From Methylibium sp. Root1272 (GTDB lineage: Bacteria > Pseudomonadota > Gammaproteobacteria > Burkholderiales > Burkholderiaceae_C), in contig NZ_LMDY01000017.1 of assembly GCF_001425905.1 (NCBI RefSeq), forward strand, positions 945 to 64,944: a stretch of DNA of 64,000 bases, read 5' to 3'. The notes below the pieces were generated by a model, which saw only the letters and a program-made list of their open reading frames with translations, made no database searches and was not told the DNA's origin. Both the position numbers and the translations under genes were made by a program. Shown piece by piece: positions 36,372 to 45,728 of this stretch (within the stretch, counting starts at the first letter, position 1; every line of letters starts with the position of its first letter).

Positions 36372-36725
36372 ATGCCCTATGCCCTGCGCCACACCGACGG
36401 CCGCGTCCTGAGCCTGCACCGCAACCCGGAAGCGGGCGCGGAGTTCCTTCCGCCCGACCACCCGGAGGTGCAGGCCTTCGTCGGCGCGGGCAGCACGCCG
36501 CAGAGCGAGTTCGCGAGGCTCGACGCAGACGTCGTGCGCGTGCTGGAAGACCTGATCGACGTGCTGATCGCCCGCCAGGTGCTGCGCATCACCGACCTGC
36601 CGGTGCAGGCGCAGGAGAAGCTGTACGCGCGCAAGAGCTTCCGAGACCGCAAGCCGGCCCAGGCGCTTCGCCTGTACGGCGACGAAGACGACGGCATCCT
36701 GTCCACCGATTTCTCGGCCCTCTGA
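36372..36725 (+). CDS. Conserved hypothetical protein (often named tryptophan synthase beta-like)
   Basis: This 117-residue soluble protein has a beta-rich N-terminus ([19 protein letters not shown]), HPEVQAF, and a central helix [35 protein letters not shown]. The C-terminus is acidic. It is conserved in beta- and gammaproteobacteria; the tryptophan-synthase-like name in databases is not supported by any catalytic motif. It follows ccsB by 37 bases, so it is probably in the same transcription unit. Function unknown. Confidence 0.72.
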   Translation: MPYALRHTDGRVLSLHRNPEAGAEFLPPDHPEVQAFVGAGSTPQSEFARLDADVVRVLEDLIDVLIARQVLRITDLPVQAQEKLYARKSFRDRKPAQALRLYGDEDDGILSTDFSAL

Positions 36726-36864
36726 CGAATCGCCCGGGACGCGTGCCCGGGCTGTAAGGTCGCTCGTCGCGCCGCGACTGTTGTGCAAGGATGTGCGGCC
36801 CGTGACGGAACTCCCGCCCGGCGCCGGCCTTCGAACTCCCGCGTTCCTCACCAGGCGACCGACC

Positions 36865-37863
<999 letters not shown>

Positions 37864-37865
37864 CG

Positions 37866-38519
37866 ATGAGCGCCACGCTGCCGGCGCCCCCGGTTCCGCG
37901 CCGTGCCGCGTCGGTGCTGCTGCGGCCGGCCGCCAAGCCGCTGCTGTTCGTCGCGAGCCTGCTGCCGTTCGCCTGGCTGCTCTACGGCGCCCTGGCCAAC
38001 ACGCTGGGCGCCAACCCGGCCGAGGCGCTGATCCGCGCCACCGGCGACTGGACGCTGCGCTTCCTCTGCCTCACGCTGGCCATCACGCCACTGCGGCAAT
38101 GGACCGGCCAGCCGGCGCTGCTGCGCTTTCGGCGCATGCTGGGCCTGTTCACCTTCTTCTACGGCGTGCTGCACTTCCTCTGCTACGCCTGGCTGGACAT
38201 GGGCTTCGATCTCGCCGAGATCACGCGCGACATCCCGAAGCGGCCGTTCGCGCTGGTCGGCTTTGCCGCCCTGCTGCTGATGGCGCCGCTGGCGGCCACC
38301 TCGTTCAATCGCGCGATCCGGGCGCTGGGCGCGAAGCGCTGGCAGGCGCTGCACCGGCTCATCTACGCGGTGGCGTTGCTCGCCATCCTGCATTTCTTCT
38401 GGATGCGGTCGGCCAAGCACAACTATGCGGAGGTCGCGGTCTACGCGGCCATCCTCGCGGTGCTGCTGGGCTGGCGTCTGCTCGCGCGCCTGCGGCGCCG
38501 GCCGGTTGCCCCTGGCTGA
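37866..38519 (+). CDS. msrQ: MsrQ (YedZ) haem-binding membrane subunit
   Basis: The 217-residue protein has about six membrane helices and conserved histidines in ferric-reductase-like positions (GVLHFLCYAW, LHRLIYAVALLAILHFFW). It passes electrons from the respiratory chain or flavin reductase through b haem to MsrP. Its spacing from msrP is only two bases between stop and start, so the pair is an operon. The convergent thioesterase gene follows. Confidence 0.95.
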   Translation: MSATLPAPPVPRRAASVLLRPAAKPLLFVASLLPFAWLLYGALANTLGANPAEALIRATGDWTLRFLCLTLAITPLRQWTGQPALLRFRRMLGLFTFFYGVLHFLCYAWLDMGFDLAEITRDIPKRPFALVGFAALLLMAPLAATSFNRAIRALGAKRWQALHRLIYAVALLAILHFFWMRSAKHNYAEVAVYAAILAVLLGWRLLARLRRRPVAPG

Positions 38520-38529
38520 CAGCGACCCG

Positions 38530-38961
38530 TCAGCTGCGCGGAATCTCCCGCGGGCTGCCGTCCATGTTGATCGCCACATAGGTCAGGTTGGCTTCGGTCA
38601 CCTTGACCACCACCGGGTCCGCCGGGTTGCGCTCGGCGTAGACCACGACGTGCACCGTGACGGACGTGCGGCCGACGCGCTCGACGCGGGCGTAGAAGCT
38701 GAGCAGGTCGCCGACCGACACCGGCTGCTTGAAAACGAACTGATTGACCGCCACTGTGACAATGCGGCCACGCGCCACGCGCGCTGGCAGCACCGCGCCC
38801 GCCAGGTCGACCTGGGCCATGATCCAGCCACCGAAGATATCGCCGTTCGGGTTGGCGTCGGCGGGCATCGGCATGACCCGCAGCACGAGCACGAGGTCGG
38901 GGTCGACCTGGGTAAGGTTCGCGCCCAGCAGGTTGGGCTGATGGTGCGGGGCGTCGTTCAT
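38530..38961 (-). CDS. Acyl-CoA thioesterase, YciA-like hot-dog fold
   Basis: The 143-residue protein has the YciA/BACH signature NPNGDIFGGWIMAQVDLAGAV (about 38-58) with the catalytic Asp in GDIFGGW. The VNQFVFKQPVSVGDLLSFYARV segment and AERNPADPVVV complete the single hot-dog domain. It hydrolyses acyl-CoA thioesters in the cytoplasm. The gene is convergent with msrQ (10 bases) and divergent from the ABC exporter, with 44 bases between starts. Confidence 0.9.
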   Translation of the reverse strand: MNDAPHHQPNLLGANLTQVDPDLVLVLRVMPMPADANPNGDIFGGWIMAQVDLAGAVLPARVARGRIVTVAVNQFVFKQPVSVGDLLSFYARVERVGRTSVTVHVVVYAERNPADPVVVKVTEANLTYVAINMDGSPREIPRS

Positions 38962-39005
38962 CGGGCGGGACGTTGGGGTGCGGGTCGTTGTGGAGATTGT
39001 GATTG

Positions 39006-40871
39006 ATGCGTCGCGCTGAAACCCTGAGTCCGCCGCCGGCCGCTGCCGGCCCGGCCGCGTCTGCCGCGAGCCCGGCCGCTGCGGCGCGCTCCGACTGGGC
39101 CACGCTCGCCAGGCTGCTGCCCTACCTGTGGGTCTACAAGTTCCGCGTGATCGCGGCGCTGGCCTGCCTGATCACGGCCAAGGTCGCCAACGTCGGGGTG
39201 CCGCTGCTGCTGAAGCAGCTGGTGGACGCGCTGTCCATCCCGCTGGGCGACCCGCGCGCCGCGCTGGTGGTGCCGGTCGGGCTGCTGCTGGCCTACGGCG
39301 CGCTGCGGCTGTCGACCTCGCTGTTCACCGAGCTGCGCGAGCTGGTGTTCGCCAAGGCGACCGAGGGCGCGTCGCGCAGCATCTCGCTGCAGGTGTTCCA
39401 GCACCTGCACGCGCTGAGCCTGCGCTTCCACCTCGAGCGCCAGACCGGGGGCATGACGCGCGACATCGAGCGCGGCACGCGCGGCGTGCAGTCGCTGATC
39501 TCGTATTCGCTCTACAGCATCCTGCCCACGCTGGTCGAGGTCAGCCTGGTGCTCGGGCTGCTGGCGGTCAAGTTCGACGCGATGTTCGCGTGGATCACGC
39601 TGGCCGCGCTGGTGGTCTACATCAGCTTCACGGTGCTCGTGACCGAGTGGCGCACGAAGTTCCGCAAGACGATGAACGAGCTGGACTCGAGCTCCCATTC
39701 CAAGGCGATCGACTCGCTGCTGAACTACGAGACCGTCAAATACTTCAACAACGAGGCCTTCGAGGCGAAGCGCTACGACGAGAGCCTCGACCGGCTGCGC
39801 CGCGCGAAGCTCAAGTCGCAGTCGACGCTGTCGCTGCTCAACACCGGCCAGCAACTGCTGATCGCCATCGCGCTGATCGCGATGCTGTGGCGCGCCACCG
39901 AGGGCGTGGTGTCCGGGCGCATGACGCTGGGCGACCTGGTGATGATCAACGCCTTCATGATCCAGCTCTATATCCCGCTCAACTTCCTGGGCGTGATCTA
40001 CCGCGAGATCAAGCAGGCGCTGACGGATCTCGACAAGATGTTCGACCTGCTGGAGCGCGAGCGCGAGGTGCGCGACGCACCCGACGCCCAGGAGCTGCAC
40101 GCCGAGGCGCCGCCGGTCGTGCGCTTCGAGAACGTCGGTTTCGCCTATGAGCCCGCGCGGCCGATCCTGCACGGCCTGAGCTTCGAGATCCCGGCCGGCC
40201 ACACGATCGCGGTGGTCGGGCCGTCGGGCGCCGGCAAGAGCACCCTGGCGCGGCTGCTGTACCGCTTCTACGACGTGGGCGAGGGCCGCATCACGATCGC
40301 TGGCCAGGACATCCGCCAGCTCACGCAGGCCAGCCTGCGCCGCGCCATCGGCATCGTGCCGCAGGACACCGTGCTGTTCAACGACACCGTGGCCTATAAC
40401 ATCGCCTACGGTCGGCCCGGGGCGAGCCAGGCCGAGATCGAGGCGGCGGCCCAGGCGGCGCGCATCCACGGCTTCATCGCGTCGACTCCGAAGGGCTACG
40501 GCACGATGGTCGGCGAACGCGGCCTGAAGCTCAGCGGCGGCGAGAAGCAACGCGTGGCGATCGCGCGCACACTGCTGAAGAATCCGCCGATCGTGATCTT
40601 CGACGAGGCCACCTCGGCGCTCGATTCAGCGAACGAGCGGGCCATCCAGGCGGAGCTGCAGACCGCGGCGCGCAACAAGACGGCGCTGGTCATCGCGCAC
40701 CGGCTGTCGACCGTGGTCGATGCCGATCAGATCCTGGTGATGGAAGCGGGCCGCATCGTCGAGCGCGGCACGCATGCCGAACTGCTGGCCCGCGAAGGGC
40801 GCTACGCGCAGATGTGGGCGCTGCAGCAGCAAGGCGGCGCCGAGGCGGCGGCCGACGTCGCCGCGTCGTGA
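39006..40871 (+). CDS. Atm1-like ABC exporter (fused membrane and ATPase domains)
   Basis: The 621-residue half-transporter has a six-helix membrane domain at about 35-340. The segment NYETVKYFNNEAFEAKRYDESL is diagnostic of the Atm1/HMT subfamily that exports glutathione or iron-sulfur-related compounds. The ATPase has Walker A GPSGAGKST at about 405-413, signature LSGGEKQR near 509-516, Walker B IVIFDEATSALD, and H-loop IAHRLS. It would act as a homodimer. ATG at 39006 is preferred over the adjacent TTG at 39003. The first 30 residues are Pro/Ala-rich and disordered. Confidence 0.92.
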   Translation: MRRAETLSPPPAAAGPAASAASPAAAARSDWATLARLLPYLWVYKFRVIAALACLITAKVANVGVPLLLKQLVDALSIPLGDPRAALVVPVGLLLAYGALRLSTSLFTELRELVFAKATEGASRSISLQVFQHLHALSLRFHLERQTGGMTRDIERGTRGVQSLISYSLYSILPTLVEVSLVLGLLAVKFDAMFAWITLAALVVYISFTVLVTEWRTKFRKTMNELDSSSHSKAIDSLLNYETVKYFNNEAFEAKRYDESLDRLRRAKLKSQSTLSLLNTGQQLLIAIALIAMLWRATEGVVSGRMTLGDLVMINAFMIQLYIPLNFLGVIYREIKQALTDLDKMFDLLEREREVRDAPDAQELHAEAPPVVRFENVGFAYEPARPILHGLSFEIPAGHTIAVVGPSGAGKSTLARLLYRFYDVGEGRITIAGQDIRQLTQASLRRAIGIVPQDTVLFNDTVAYNIAYGRPGASQAEIEAAAQAARIHGFIASTPKGYGTMVGERGLKLSGGEKQRVAIARTLLKNPPIVIFDEATSALDSANERAIQAELQTAARNKTALVIAHRLSTVVDADQILVMEAGRIVERGTHAELLAREGRYAQMWALQQQGGAEAAADVAAS

Positions 40872-40886
40872 GCCGCGAGGGGCCGT

Positions 40887-41075
40887 TCAGCCCGCGCTCG
40901 GACCGCCGGCGGGCGGGGTGCCGGCCGCCGGCGGCGCATTGTCCGTGGCCTCGCCGGCCTCGGGCTCGCTGCCCTCGCCCGATCCGGTGGACTTGCGCTT
41001 GAGCTTCTCTTCCTTCTTGCGCTTCTTCGCCAGCTCGCGCTGGCGCTTCTCGTAGGAATAGTTCGGGGTGGCCAA
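40887..41075 (-). CDS. Small basic conserved hypothetical protein
   Basis: The 62-residue product begins MATPNYSYEKRQRELAKKRKKEEK, a highly charged Lys/Arg helix also seen in small proteins of other Burkholderiales, followed by a Gly/Pro/Ala-rich acidic tail. The start codon is TTG, directly abutting the stop of the upstream gene (TGATTG), so translation is likely coupled. It may bind nucleic acid or ribosomes by charge; no function is known. The gene is convergent with the ABC exporter. Confidence 0.65.
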   Translation of the reverse strand: MATPNYSYEKRQRELAKKRKKEEKLKRKSTGSGEGSEPEAGEATDNAPPAAGTPPAGGPSAG

Positions 41076-41381
41076 TCAGCCCTCCTGGGTGTCAGTGCCT
41101 GCATGGTAACCGGGCAGGCCTTCCTGCAGCAGCCGCGCCAGCAGCGCGGCCGGGGTCGTGCCGTCGGCTTCGGCGGCCGCGTGGAGTGCCGCCACCAGCG
41201 GCGCCGGCAGCTTGGTGGCGAACGGCACCAGCCCGGCGGCCTGGTCGAGGCGGCGCTGCTCGCGCCGGTCGAGCGCCGGCGCGGCCGCCGCGCCGAAGCG
41301 TTGCGGTGTGCCAGACTGCGCGAGCCGCCCCAGGGTCCTCTTGGCCTTGTCCTTCTCCAGATCGAATTTCTTGCTCGGCAT
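41076..41381 (-). CDS. Conserved hypothetical protein, ribbon-helix-helix-like
   Basis: The 101-residue product has a basic N-terminus (MPSKKFDLEKDKAKRTLGRL), a Gln/Arg-rich middle, and a C-terminal FATKLPAPLVAALHAAAEADG followed by PAALLARLLQEGL. The last part looks like a ribbon-helix-helix DNA-binding fold. It is first of a two-gene minus-strand unit with the small basic protein. I cannot name it. The divergent yaeQ gene starts 12 bases from its start codon. Confidence 0.62.
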   Translation of the reverse strand: MPSKKFDLEKDKAKRTLGRLAQSGTPQRFGAAAAPALDRREQRRLDQAAGLVPFATKLPAPLVAALHAAAEADGTTPAALLARLLQEGLPGYHAGTDTQEG

Positions 41382-41392
41382 CGCGACACTCC

Positions 41393-41953
41393 ATGGCTCT
41401 CAAATCAACGGTCTTCAAGGCCGAACTCCAGGTCGCCGACATGGACCGTGCCCACTACGGCACCCATGCGCTGACGCTGGCCCAGCACCCGTCGGAGAAC
41501 GACGAGCGGATGATGGTGCGGCTGCTCGCCTACGCCTTGCACGCCGAAGGCGAGGATCAGGCGCCATTGTCGTTCGCCAACGCGATGACCGAGATGGACG
41601 AGCCCGACCTGTGGCGCCGCAGCCTGGTCGGGGACATCGAGCTGTGGGTCGATGTCGGCCAGCCGGAAGAGAAATGGGTGCGCAAGGCCAGCCACCGCTC
41701 GCGCGAGGTGGTGCTCTACATCTACGGCCGCAACGGCAGCCTGTGGTGGGGGCAGAACCGCGGGCCGCTGGAGAAGCTGGCGAACCTGCGAGTTCGCCAG
41801 GTCCCCGCCGAGGCGAGCACGGCGCTCGCGCTGCTGGCCCGCCGCAACATGAAGCTGCAGTGCACGGTGCAGGACGGGACGGTCTGGCTCGGTGATGGCG
41901 ACGCGACCGTGGAGGTGGAGCTGGTGGAGCTGAAGGAAGCCGTGCTCCGCTGA
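41393..41953 (+). CDS. yaeQ: YaeQ family protein
   Basis: The 186-residue protein starts MALKSTVFKAELQVADMDRAHY, the family hallmark, followed by LTLAQHPSENDERMMVRLLAYAL and LWVDVGQPEEKWVRKASHRS. YaeQ has a PD-(D/E)xK nuclease-like fold; the acidic/lysine positions D..GQPxxxW-K are visible. The biological role is not established, though a link to haemolysin expression through RfaH suppression was reported in enterobacteria. Length is normal (about 180). Confidence 0.93.
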   Translation: MALKSTVFKAELQVADMDRAHYGTHALTLAQHPSENDERMMVRLLAYALHAEGEDQAPLSFANAMTEMDEPDLWRRSLVGDIELWVDVGQPEEKWVRKASHRSREVVLYIYGRNGSLWWGQNRGPLEKLANLRVRQVPAEASTALALLARRNMKLQCTVQDGTVWLGDGDATVEVELVELKEAVLR

Positions 41954-41993
41954 GCCGACGCCGGCACGCCGGGCGCTGGCTACACTGCGGCGC

Positions 41994-42965
41994 GTGGAGA
42001 CCAAGTGGCTGGAAGACTTCGTGAGCCTGGCCGAGACGCGCAGCTTCTCGCGCTCGGCGCAGTTGCGCCACGTCACCCAGCCGGCGTTCTCGCGCCGGAT
42101 CCAGGCGCTGGAGGCCTGGGCCGGCACCGATCTGGTCGACCGCTCGTCCTACCCGACCCGCCTCACGCCGGCCGGCGAGAGCTTCCACGCCCAGGCCCTG
42201 GAGATCCTGGTGGCGCTGCAGGCCACCCGCAACCTGCTGCGCGGTCACCGGGCCGCCGGGCCGGACATGATCGAGTTCGCGGTGCCCCACACGCTGGCAT
42301 TCGCCTTCTTTCCGCACTGGATCATGGAGCTCAACCGCGACCTGAAGCGCGAATCCGGTGCGCTGAAGAGCCGCCTGATCGCGCTCAATGTGCACGACGC
42401 GGTGCTGCGCCTGACCGAGGGTAGCTGCGACCTGCTGATCGCCTACCACCACCCGGCCCAGCCGCTGCAGCTCAACACCGACCGCTACGAGATGCTCACG
42501 CTCGGCGAGGAGTCGCTGCGCGCCTACGCCAAGGCCGGGCCGGACGGCGAGCCGCTGTTCCGCCTGCCCGGGCGTGATCGCGAGCGGGTGCCCTTCCTGG
42601 GCTACGCCAGCGGGGCCTACCTCGGGCAACTGGTCGACCTGATCATCAAGCAGACGCCGCTGCCGGTGCTGCTTGACCCGATCTACGAGACCGACATGGC
42701 CGAAGGCCTGAAGGCGATGGCGCTCGAGGGCCACGGCCTGGCCTTCCTGCCGGCCAGTTCGGTGCGCAAGGAGCTGAAGACGCGCAAGCTGGTGCCGGCC
42801 GCGCCGTCGGGCAGCTTCGAGCTCAGCATGGAGGTGCGCATCTACCGCGAGCGCCCCGAGGTCGCGAAGCACATGAAGCCCGGCGTCCGGGCGTTGTGGG
42901 CGCACCTGCTCCAGGCCGGTGCCGGGCCCTTGTCGGCCGGCGTGCTGCCGCGGGCGGCTGCCTGA
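41994..42965 (+). CDS. LysR family regulator, HypT/YjiE-like
   Basis: This 323-residue protein starts at a GTG. The winged helix-turn-helix at about 1-60 is TKWLEDFVSLAETRSFSRSAQ, then HVTQPAFSRRIQALEAWAGTDLVDR. The ETKWLxDFxxL...QPAFSRRI pattern is closer to hypochlorite-responsive HypT/YjiE than to classic LysR members. A periplasmic-binding-type effector domain follows at about 90-300, ending ALWAHLLQA. It stands 135 bases upstream of gltI in the same direction and might control it, but HypT-like oxidant sensing is an alternative. The start is confirmed by alignment of the HTH, which needs residue 1 near here. Confidence 0.87.
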   Translation: METKWLEDFVSLAETRSFSRSAQLRHVTQPAFSRRIQALEAWAGTDLVDRSSYPTRLTPAGESFHAQALEILVALQATRNLLRGHRAAGPDMIEFAVPHTLAFAFFPHWIMELNRDLKRESGALKSRLIALNVHDAVLRLTEGSCDLLIAYHHPAQPLQLNTDRYEMLTLGEESLRAYAKAGPDGEPLFRLPGRDRERVPFLGYASGAYLGQLVDLIIKQTPLPVLLDPIYETDMAEGLKAMALEGHGLAFLPASSVRKELKTRKLVPAAPSGSFELSMEVRIYRERPEVAKHMKPGVRALWAHLLQAGAGPLSAGVLPRAAA

Positions 42966-43100
42966 GGCGCCGAACCCCGGTGTGGCACGAACCCTGCTCG
43001 CATCTTGGTTCCGTGAACCTGTGGCGACCCCGTATGGCCTGCGCGCCGAGCCTCCTGTAGATTTTTGCTCTTCCGTTACCGATACCCTGAAGGAGTCTTC

Positions 43101-43994
43101 ATGAAGAAATCGCTCTTGATCCTCGTGACCGCGCTGGCCGCCACCGGCCTTGCCCAGGCCGAGGACACCCTGAAGAAGGTCAAGGACTCCGGCGCCATCA
43201 CCCTCGGGGTGCGCGAGTCCTCCGGGGTCCTGTCCTACACGCTGGGCGGTGCCAAGTACGTCGGCTACCACGTGGCGATCTGCGAGAAGGCGGTCGAGGA
43301 CATCGAGAAGGCGGTCGGCCGCAAGGTCAAGGTCAGCTACCAGCCGGTGACGTCTCAGAACCGCATCCCGCTGGTGCAGAACGGTACCGTCGACCTCGAG
43401 TGCGGCTCGACCACCAACAACGCCACTCGCCAGAAGGACGTGGCCTTCGCCAATACCACCTTCGTCGAGGAAGTGCGGATGGCGGTCAAGAGCAGCTCGG
43501 GCATCAAGTCGATCGCCGACCTGCAGGGCAAGACGGTGGCCACGACCACCGGCACGACCTCGGTGCAGACGCTGCGCAAGAACAAGCGGGCCGAGAACAT
43601 GGAGTTCAAGGAAGTGTTCGGCAAGGACCACTCCGACAGCTTCCTGCTGGTCGACAGTGGCCGCGCCGACGTGTTCGTGATGGACGGCAGCCTGCTGGCC
43701 GGCCTGATCGCGCGCAGCAAGAACCCGGCGGACTTCAAGATCGTCGGCGAGGTGCTGTCCGTGGAGCCGATCGCCATCATGATGCGCAAGGACGACGAGG
43801 CGCTGCTGAAGCTCGTCAATGCGACGATCGCGAGCATGGTCAAGTCGGGCGAGATCAATGCGCTCTACGACAAGTGGTTCATGCAGCCCACGCCGCCCAC
43901 CGGCGCGAAGGTCGGCCTCGCGATGAGCGAGAACCTCAAGGCTGCGCTGAAGAGCCCCAACAACAAGCCGATGGAAGACTACGCGAAGAAGTGA
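43101..43994 (+). CDS. gltI: Glutamate/aspartate ABC transporter substrate-binding protein
   Basis: The 297-residue periplasmic protein has a signal peptide MKKSLLILVTALAATGLAQA (cleavage after about 20). The family-3 solute-binding fold shows DTLKKVKDSGAITLGVRESSG, the lobe-II NGTVDLECGSTTNNATRQKDVAF motif typical of GltI, and KSSSGIKSIADLQGKTVATT. It binds L-glutamate/L-aspartate and delivers it to GltJK. AAGGAG precedes the ATG. An 11-bp hairpin follows the gene, probably lowering downstream expression relative to the binding protein. Confidence 0.93.
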   Translation: MKKSLLILVTALAATGLAQAEDTLKKVKDSGAITLGVRESSGVLSYTLGGAKYVGYHVAICEKAVEDIEKAVGRKVKVSYQPVTSQNRIPLVQNGTVDLECGSTTNNATRQKDVAFANTTFVEEVRMAVKSSSGIKSIADLQGKTVATTTGTTSVQTLRKNKRAENMEFKEVFGKDHSDSFLLVDSGRADVFVMDGSLLAGLIARSKNPADFKIVGEVLSVEPIAIMMRKDDEALLKLVNATIASMVKSGEINALYDKWFMQPTPPTGAKVGLAMSENLKAALKSPNNKPMEDYAKK

Positions 43995-44008
43995 TCCAGA
44001 CAGACCAG

Positions 44009-44033
44009 GCCGGGGCGACCGCGTCGCCCCGGC
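44009..44033 (+). promoter_or_regulatory. Intercistronic hairpin between gltI and gltJ
   Basis: The perfect 11-bp stem GCCGGGGCGAC / GTCGCCCCGGC has a CGC loop and starts 15 bases after the gltI stop. No T-run follows. Such hairpins after binding-protein genes often protect the upstream mRNA or partly terminate transcription, giving excess binding protein over permease. Confidence 0.65.
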
Positions 44034-44125
44034 TTGAGTCGGGCGCGCGATAAGGGTACAACCCAACCGCGCCGTTCCACCGGGCGCAGATATCGCGCTC
44101 GCGCACCCCAGGAAAGGGAGGCCTC

Positions 44126-44869
44126 GTGGCCGCATGGGACTGGCAGGTGTTCTGCAAGAACACGCTCGATGGCGAGGTCATCCCGCGCTGCTTCGGCAGC
44201 GGTGGCGACATCACCTATCTCGACTGGATGATCTCGGCCTGGGGCTGGACGCTGTCGGTGGCGCTGCTGGCGCTGCTGGTCGCACTGGTCGTCGGCTCGC
44301 TGGTCGGCATCCTGCGCACGCTGCCCGACAAGCGGCTGGTGTTCGTGGGCAATGCGTGGACCGAGATCTTCCGCAACGTGCCACTGCTGGTGCAGGTGTT
44401 CCTCTGGTACCACGTGATCCCGTCGGTCTTCACCAGCCTCCAGAGGGTGCCCAGCTTCGCGCTGGTGGTGTTCGCCCTGGGCTTCTTCACCTCGGCTCGC
44501 ATCGCCGAGCAGGTCAAGGCGGGCATCCAGAGCCTGCCGCGCGGCCAGAGCTACGCCGGCCTCGCGATGGGCCTCACGCTGGGGCAGACCTACCGCTACG
44601 TGCTGCTGCCGATGGCGTTCCGCATCGTCATCCCGCCGCTCACCAGCGAATCGATGAACATCGTCAAGAACTCGTCGGTCGCCTTCGCCGTGAGCATCGC
44701 CGAGCTCACCATGTTCGCGATGCAGGCGCAGGAGGAAACATCGCGCGGGATCGAGGTCTATCTGGCGGTGACGGCCCTTTACTTCATCTCGGCCTTTGCC
44801 ATCAACCGCATCATGATGGTCGTCGAGGAGCGCCTGCGCGTGCCCGGCATGGCGGCGGGAGGCAAATGA
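44126..44869 (+). CDS. gltJ: Glutamate/aspartate ABC transporter permease GltJ
   Basis: The 247-residue inner-membrane permease starts at a GTG with GGGAGG upstream. It has the polar-amino-acid permease profile: WGWTLSVALLALLVALVVGSLVGILRTLP, a conserved cytoplasmic EAA loop (EQVKAGIQSLPRGQSYAGLAMGLT) that contacts the ATPase, and a C-terminal ETSRGIEVYLAVTALYFISAFAINR. It pairs with GltK as a heterodimeric channel. Its stop overlaps ATGATG, the first bases of a repeat-containing spacer before gltK. Confidence 0.93.
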   Translation: MAAWDWQVFCKNTLDGEVIPRCFGSGGDITYLDWMISAWGWTLSVALLALLVALVVGSLVGILRTLPDKRLVFVGNAWTEIFRNVPLLVQVFLWYHVIPSVFTSLQRVPSFALVVFALGFFTSARIAEQVKAGIQSLPRGQSYAGLAMGLTLGQTYRYVLLPMAFRIVIPPLTSESMNIVKNSSVAFAVSIAELTMFAMQAQEETSRGIEVYLAVTALYFISAFAINRIMMVVEERLRVPGMAAGGK

Positions 44870-44946
44870 TGAACCCCCACGTCCCTTTGCTCCTTCCCCC
44901 CAAGGGGGCTCAGCCTGCCCTTGGGGCGGCCCGGCGGGAGGCCTGA
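44866..44946 (+). repeat. GC-rich operon-spacer repeat, copy C1, forming a 26-codon frame
   Basis: The element fills almost the whole gltJ-gltK gap. It has core CCCCCCAAGGGGG and arm CTTGGGGCGGCCCGGCGG. An ATG overlapping the gltJ stop (ATGA at 44866) opens a 26-codon frame starting MMNPHVPLLLPPKGAQP. It ends TGA at 44946, one base before the gltK ATG. Read on the minus strand, its GCCGGGCCGCCCCAAG arm resembles the murE-murF spacer. Confidence 0.75.
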
Positions 44947-44947
44947 G

Positions 44948-45616
44948 ATGCTCAACCTCGACTTTTCCTTCCTGAGCTGGGACGTCGTCTCCGGCTTCGT
45001 CCTCAAGGGTCTCGTCTTCTCGGTGCAGCTCACGCTGATCGCGATGGTCGGCGGCATCGTGCTGGGCACGCTGCTGGCGCTGATGCGGCTGTCGGGCAAG
45101 AAGTGGCTGGTGATGCCGGCGGCGTTCTACGTCAACACGCTGCGCTCCATCCCGCTGGTGATGGTGATCCTGTGGTTCTTCCTGCTGATCCCGCTGCTGA
45201 TCGGGCGACCGATGGGGGCCGAGCTGTCGGCCATCATCACGTTCACGGTGTTCGAGGCGGCCTACTACTCCGAGATCATGCGCGCCGGCATCCAGAGCGT
45301 GCCCAAGGGGCAGGTCTATGCCGGCTATGCGGTCGGCATGACCTACTCGCAGAGCATGCAGCTGATCGTGCTGCCGCAGGCCTTCCGCAACATGCTGCCG
45401 GTGCTGATGACGCAGACCATCATCCTGTTCCAGGACACCTCGCTGGTCTACGCGATCGGTGCCTACGACCTGCTCAAGGGCTTCGAGGTCGCCGGCAAGA
45501 ATTTCAACCGCCCGGTCGAGACCTACCTGGTCGCTGCCGTCGTCTACTTCGTGATCTGCTTCAGCCTGTCGATGCTCGTGCGCCGGCTGCAGAAGAAGAT
45601 CGCCATCATCCGGTAA
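44948..45616 (+). CDS. gltK: Glutamate/aspartate ABC transporter permease GltK
   Basis: The 222-residue permease has about five membrane helices. It starts MLNLDFSFLSWDVVSGFVLKG and has SVQLTLIAMVGGIVLGTLLALMRLS, the EAA loop MRAGIQSVPKGQVYAGYAVGMT, and a C-terminal VVYFVICFSLSMLVRRLQKKI. It is the partner of GltJ. Translation may be coupled through the short spacer frame that ends one base upstream. Confidence 0.93.
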   Translation: MLNLDFSFLSWDVVSGFVLKGLVFSVQLTLIAMVGGIVLGTLLALMRLSGKKWLVMPAAFYVNTLRSIPLVMVILWFFLLIPLLIGRPMGAELSAIITFTVFEAAYYSEIMRAGIQSVPKGQVYAGYAVGMTYSQSMQLIVLPQAFRNMLPVLMTQTIILFQDTSLVYAIGAYDLLKGFEVAGKNFNRPVETYLVAAVVYFVICFSLSMLVRRLQKKIAIIR

Positions 45617-45619
45617 CTG

Positions 45620-45710
45620 TTGACCCCCCGGCTGCGGCGTACCGCTGCCTACCCCCCGCGGGGGTGCTCGAACGGCTCGGGGCGGCCCAGCGCTCGTTCG
45701 AGCCCCGCTC
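45620..45710 (+). repeat. GC-rich operon-spacer repeat, copy C2
   Basis: The element lies between gltK and gltL and begins TTGACCCCCCGGCTGCGG, three bases after the gltK stop. This start resembles copy B read on the minus strand (TTGACCACCCCCGTTGCGG). It has a CCCCCCGCGGGGG core and the perfect inverted pair GCTCGAACG (45666-45674) / CGTTCGAGC (45695-45703). GGGGCGGCCC lies between the arms, as in copy C1. It ends 18 bases before the gltL GTG. Confidence 0.75.
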
Positions 45711-45728
45711 TAAGCAAAGGAGTCTCGC

